DNA of 17,183 bases. Origin: Desulforudis sp. (lineage in GTDB: Bacteria > Bacillota > Desulfotomaculia > Desulfotomaculales > Desulforudaceae). This document shows positions 14,560-17,183 of the stretch, in pieces; within the stretch, counting starts at the first letter, position 1; each line of letters begins with the position of its first letter. Position numbers and translations under genes: made by a program. Location of the stretch: the NCBI GenBank assembly GCA_014859075.1, contig JACUUW010000017.1, forward strand, positions 1 through 17,183, given 5' to 3'. The notes beneath the pieces were generated by a model. It did no database searches, was not told where the DNA came from, and saw only the letters and a list, made by a program, of their open reading frames with translations.

Positions 14560-14916
14560 GTGGAACTTAAAGACGCCATCCTTCGTTTCCACCAGGGCGA
14601 GATGATCAAGACTCTCTTGATCAACGCCGGCAACCTGTCCACCGAACTACTGCAAATTGAAGCGTCGGACCGGGCTCCCGCCATCAAAATGTACAAGGGA
14701 GTTTTGGAGCAGATCCGGGGCGAAATCCGAATGACGACCGCAATCACGGGTTCGAGCAATCTGGCCGGAGTTGACGGCAAGATCAGGGAAGCCATCTGGG
14801 AAGTGCACATCAACCGTCCGGAGGAAGCCTGCCGGTTGCTGGGAGAAGCCATCTCGGGCACCGTGAGCTCCATCCAGCGCGCCACTGAGCGCCTCAAACA
14901 GGAAGGTCTGATTTAG
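14560..14916 (+). CDS. Small uncharacterised helical protein
   Basis: I do not recognise this 118-residue protein. It is predicted to be almost entirely alpha-helical, without cysteines, membrane spans or a signal peptide, and has a balanced charge. Helices are suggested around ELKDAILRFHQGEMIKTLLI, KMYKGVLEQIRGEIRMTTAI and the C-terminal EEACRLLGEAISGTVSSIQRA region. Codon use and the strong AAGGAGGT site 6 bases before the GTG at 14560 look like those of a real, expressed gene. It has its own promoter and is isolated, between decayed transporter fragments and the exporter operon. A short structural or adaptor protein is possible, but nothing in the sequence indicates a function. Confidence 0.75.
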   Translation: MELKDAILRFHQGEMIKTLLINAGNLSTELLQIEASDRAPAIKMYKGVLEQIRGEIRMTTAITGSSNLAGVDGKIREAIWEVHINRPEEACRLLGEAISGTVSSIQRATERLKQEGLI

Positions 14917-14926
14917 TCCTTTGCGG

Positions 14927-14957
14927 AACCAACTATGCCCAGGCGTTATCGTTGGTT
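14927..14957 (+). terminator. Inverted repeat after the 118-residue protein gene
   Basis: AACCAAC (14927-14933) and GTTGGTT (14951-14957) can pair around a 17-base loop, and GCCCA inside the loop can instead pair with the TGGGC just downstream. It sits 10 bases after the stop codon, a terminator position, but has no T run. Confidence 0.3.
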
Positions 14958-15029
14958 GGGCGGTTAACTGGTACATTTGGGATAATCAGCCAATCGGCGA
15001 CCGGTGGACGTCACCCTGAGGGGAAGGGT

Positions 15030-15058
15030 TTGCTTTTATCCGGCAAATGACTCATTAT
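15030..15058 (+). promoter_or_regulatory. Candidate promoter of the ABC exporter operon
   Basis: TTGCTT (15030-15035) and CATTAT (15053-15058) are 17 bases apart in an AT-rich island. The leader of about 67 bases would include the hairpin at 15090-15110. Pattern match only; a TATATT-like element slightly downstream is an alternative -10. Confidence 0.4.
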
Positions 15059-15089
15059 TAGTGTATATATTAATTGAAATCTTATTTAA

Positions 15090-15110
15090 GGCTGCTTGGT
15101 ACGGGCAGCC
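15090..15110 (+). promoter_or_regulatory. Hairpin in the leader of the ABC exporter operon
   Basis: GGCTGC (15090-15095) and GCAGCC (15105-15110) form a 6-base stem with a 9-base loop, followed by CTTTGTG and, 12 bases later, by the ribosome binding site. It could be a weak attenuator, a transcript-stabilising stem or an operator. Nothing in the window encodes a regulator for it. Confidence 0.35.
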
Positions 15111-15131
15111 CTTTGTGACGGCGGGAGAACG

Positions 15132-16109
15132 ATGATTGAGGTAGAAAAACTGACCAGGCGGTTTGCAGATTTTACTGCGGTTGACGACATCTCCTTCACG
15201 GTGGGGGAGGGGGAGTTCTTCGGCTTTCTCGGACCGAACGGAGCAGGGAAGACCACCACGATCAGGATCCTGGCCACTCTGCTGCGGCCGACCGCCGGCA
15301 CCGCCCGTGTGAAAGGCTACGACGTGGTCCGCGAGGCCAACGCCGTGCGGCGTTCCATCGGGATGGTGTTCCAGGATCCGAGCCTGGACGACCGCCTGAC
15401 AGCGGGGGAGAACCTGAAACTGCACGCTATGCTGTACTTCGTACCCCGCCGGGAAACGGAGGCGCGGATCACCGAACTTCTGGAGCTGGTCGGGCTGGCC
15501 GAGCGCCGGAGGGACTTGGTCCGGACTTTCTCCGGGGGCATGAAGCGCCGGCTGGAGATTGCCCGGGGACTCCTGCACCGGCCGGGCGTGCTTTTCCTGG
15601 ATGAGCCCACCGTGGGCCTTGATCCGCAGACCCGTAACTACATCTGGGATTATATCAACACCGTCCGCAAAACAGAGGGAGCCACGGTGTTCCTGACCAC
15701 GCACTATATCGAGGAAGCCGAGGCCTGTGGCCGGGTCGGGATCATCGACCACGGGAGAATCGTGGCTCTGGACACCCCGGCTTCTCTGAAAACCACGGTT
15801 GGCGTCGACGTGATCACGCTGCAAACCGAGACGCCCGAAGACACCGTCAGACTCTTGCACGACCGCCTGGGCCTAGAGGCTGCCCTAATGGAGGGTGTGA
15901 TCCAGGTGCCGGCCGGGAACGGTTCCGCCGAGCGGCTCGTCCCGAAGCTGGCGTCCACCGTCCCGGGAATCATGGCGCTCCACGTGCGCAGACCGTCGCT
16001 GGAAGATGTCTTCCTTAATCTAACCGGCCGGGCGATCAGGGAAGAATCGGTGAACACGGTCGACCGGATGCGGGTCATCCGCCGAGCCAGAACCAGGAAG
16101 GGAAGATAG
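15132..16109 (+). CDS. ABC exporter ATP-binding protein, DrrA-type
   Basis: A 325-residue ATPase of the DrrA (daunorubicin-resistance) subfamily of ABC-2 exporters. All catalytic elements are intact: Walker A GPNGAGKT (34-41), Q-loop Q81 in VFQDPSLDDRLT, signature FSGGM (133-137), Walker B LFLDEPT with D157 and E158, D-loop GLDPQ, and H191 in TTHYIEEAEAC. The C-terminal extension of about 100 residues, ending in RRPSLEDVFLNLTGR, is also DrrA-like. It energises the permease encoded next, with TTG at 16113 only 3 bases after its stop. ATG at 15132 has GGGAG just upstream; the frame is open back to 15096, but that part falls in the leader hairpin. The substrate cannot be read from sequence; drug, lipid or polysaccharide export are all possible. 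Confidence 0.93.
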   Translation: MIEVEKLTRRFADFTAVDDISFTVGEGEFFGFLGPNGAGKTTTIRILATLLRPTAGTARVKGYDVVREANAVRRSIGMVFQDPSLDDRLTAGENLKLHAMLYFVPRRETEARITELLELVGLAERRRDLVRTFSGGMKRRLEIARGLLHRPGVLFLDEPTVGLDPQTRNYIWDYINTVRKTEGATVFLTTHYIEEAEACGRVGIIDHGRIVALDTPASLKTTVGVDVITLQTETPEDTVRLLHDRLGLEAALMEGVIQVPAGNGSAERLVPKLASTVPGIMALHVRRPSLEDVFLNLTGRAIREESVNTVDRMRVIRRARTRKGR

Positions 16110-16112
16110 TCG

Positions 16113-16895
16113 TTGCCGGTTCACGCCTTCGCCGTCACGGTTTACGTGATCTGGCTCCGGGAATTGAAGAAATACTTCCGGGAACGAACCCGGCTGCTGG
16201 CCATGTTGGGCCAGCCACTCCTGTACCTGCTGATCATGGGTCAGGGCCTGCGCGCCATGTTTCAGTTGAACATCGAGGGTTTCGATTACCTGTCGTTCAT
16301 GTATCCGGGCATCGTCGCCATGACCATCCTGTTCACCTCGATGTTCGCCTCGGTGTCGATCATCTGGGACCGCGAGTTCGGCTTTTTAAAGGAAGTGCTG
16401 GTCGCCCCGGTGCCCCGGAGCGCCATCGCCGTCGGTAAGGCCCTGGGTGGAAGCACGACGGCGCTGATGCAGGGCACCATCCTGCTTGTCCTGGCGCCCC
16501 TGGCCGGGTTATCCCTATCGCTCCCGGCGGTCGTTCAAATCCTGCCGCTCCTGCTCCTTATGGCCTTTGCGATCACTTCGCTCGGCACCCTGGTCGCCGC
16601 GCACACCGAGAGCATGGAGGGGTTCCACATGATCATGAATTTCATCATCGTGCCTCTCTTCCTCTTGAGCGGCGCCTTTTTCCCAATCGGGATGGCCCCG
16701 GAATGGATGCAGCCCTTGATGAAGCTGAACCCGGTCGCTTACGGCGTCGACGCGCTGCGCAACATTATGTTCGAGGCCTCGCCGGCGAAAGATTTCATTG
16801 TGTTCTACCCACTGTACTACGACGTGCTGGTGCTGTTGGGTTTTTCGTTCGTCATGATTATCCTCAGCATAACCGCTTTCAACAAAACTGAGTAA
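16113..16895 (+). CDS. ABC-2 type exporter permease, DrrB-type
   Basis: A 260-residue membrane protein with about six hydrophobic segments, the usual size for an ABC-2 permease such as DrrB. An N-terminal amphipathic cytoplasmic stretch (VIWLRELKKYFRERTRLLAM) precedes the first span. The family block WDREFGFLKEVLVAPVPRSA follows the second span, and FIIVPLFLLSGAFFPIGMAP lies near residues 175-195. PLMKLNPVAYGVDALRNIMF leads to the final span. The start is TTG at 16113 with AGGAAGGGAAG upstream; the close spacing to the ATPase gene shows a two-gene operon. Two copies would assemble with two ATPase subunits. Confidence 0.92.
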   Translation: MPVHAFAVTVYVIWLRELKKYFRERTRLLAMLGQPLLYLLIMGQGLRAMFQLNIEGFDYLSFMYPGIVAMTILFTSMFASVSIIWDREFGFLKEVLVAPVPRSAIAVGKALGGSTTALMQGTILLVLAPLAGLSLSLPAVVQILPLLLLMAFAITSLGTLVAAHTESMEGFHMIMNFIIVPLFLLSGAFFPIGMAPEWMQPLMKLNPVAYGVDALRNIMFEASPAKDFIVFYPLYYDVLVLLGFSFVMIILSITAFNKTE

Positions 16896-16908
16896 CTCAA
16901 GTTCATGG

Positions 16909-17078
16909 TACGTTCATCTCGTCATAGAAACTATAACACCGCAACGTCTCGACAAAGCTTGGGCCCTGCGGAAACGCTACGGAGACAAGCCCTGGATCTA
17001 ATTTACCGAATAAGGCACATTCTCACCCGAGATGAGCACTTTTCGATAGTGGGGATGGGCCTTCAAAGAGTGCCCTGA
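16909..17078 (+). pseudogene. Decayed VapC-type PIN-domain toxin (C-terminal remnant)
   Basis: Two short frames together recover the C-terminal third of a VapC-like PIN protein. The first (about 16912-17010) reads VIETITPQRLDKAWALRKRY and then GDKPWI, a TAA stop at 16999-17001, and FTE. The second, in another frame (17010-17078), reads IRHILTRDEHFSIVGMGLQR and then VP, ending at a normal TGA. An intact relative would run KPDISFTD, about a dozen residues, then HILTRDEHF. So the copy has lost its N-terminal half, carries a nonsense change, and has a deletion with frameshift between the two pieces. No antitoxin gene is visible beside it. Confidence 0.75.
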
Positions 17079-17183
17079 CAGTCCTCGCGGTGTGGACAAT
17101 ATGGCGGGCGGGCGCTTCTGCTTAGGCGACATAATATCTATTATCGGAAGCAATTGGAGAAGGTGGAGAAGGGGCCCAAGGAT

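Noticed and set aside
14098..14560. Insertion sequence as the cause of the decayed region
   Set aside because: No transposase frame, terminal inverted repeats or target duplication is visible; only two gene remnants are present.
1..17183. tRNA, rRNA, CRISPR array, prophage or a known defence system
   Set aside because: No T-loop-like tRNA pattern, no regularly spaced repeats, and no Cas, phage or restriction gene was found on reading either strand. Two PIN-type sequences alone do not make a system.

Overview
The window is a GC-rich (roughly 60-65% by eye) bacterial chromosome segment. Strong AGGAGG-type ribosome binding sites, frequent GTG and TTG starts, sigma-A-like promoters, a SpoIIM-family membrane protein, a PolX with a PHP domain and a DrrA/DrrB-type ABC exporter together suggest a Gram-positive anaerobe of the class Clostridia, of the Desulfotomaculum/Pelotomaculum/Desulforudis kind. 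That placement is inference from gene style, not from a marker gene. No rRNA, tRNA, CRISPR array, phage gene or intact transposase was found.

Layout. The left edge (1-801, minus) holds most of a TtuA/Ncs6-type tRNA thiolase with a good promoter at 832-861. Divergent from it runs a plus-strand series: acylphosphatase (905-1183), an overlapping orphan PIN-domain nuclease (1158-1649), a YhcC-type radical SAM protein (1693-2622), an RMD1/DUF155 membrane-anchored protein (about 2763-3821), a metallo-beta-lactamase-fold protein (3857-4678), DNA polymerase X (4681-6408), an unidentified charged helical protein (6459-7043) and a DUF502 membrane protein (7080-7715). A THUMP-domain rRNA methyltransferase (7802-8956, minus) faces them. 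A gene-poor 412-bp divergent gap follows, with a terminator-like hairpin. Then come a DUF4870 membrane protein, a DUF72 protein, a secreted beta-propeller protein (10700-12688), the SpoIIM-family protein (12932-13549) and a GNAT acetyltransferase resembling ArgA (13642-14097).

From 14.1 to 14.5 kb the DNA is decayed: the last quarter of a GlnQ-type ATPase on the minus strand lies 31 bp from the first 30 or so codons of a DMT/EamA permease on the plus strand. A small unrecognised helical gene (14560-14916) uses a promoter overlapping the end of that debris. The right end is a two-gene ABC-2 exporter operon (15132-16895), then a broken VapC-type PIN toxin remnant (about 16909-17078).

Most genes are housekeeping or conserved proteins of poorly known role. 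I see no multi-gene system that is clearly new. The points most worth a second look are the two uncharacterised helical proteins, the decayed transporter junction, the VapC remnant, the orphan terminator-like hairpin near 9.24 kb, and the orphan PIN gene overlapping the acylphosphatase gene.
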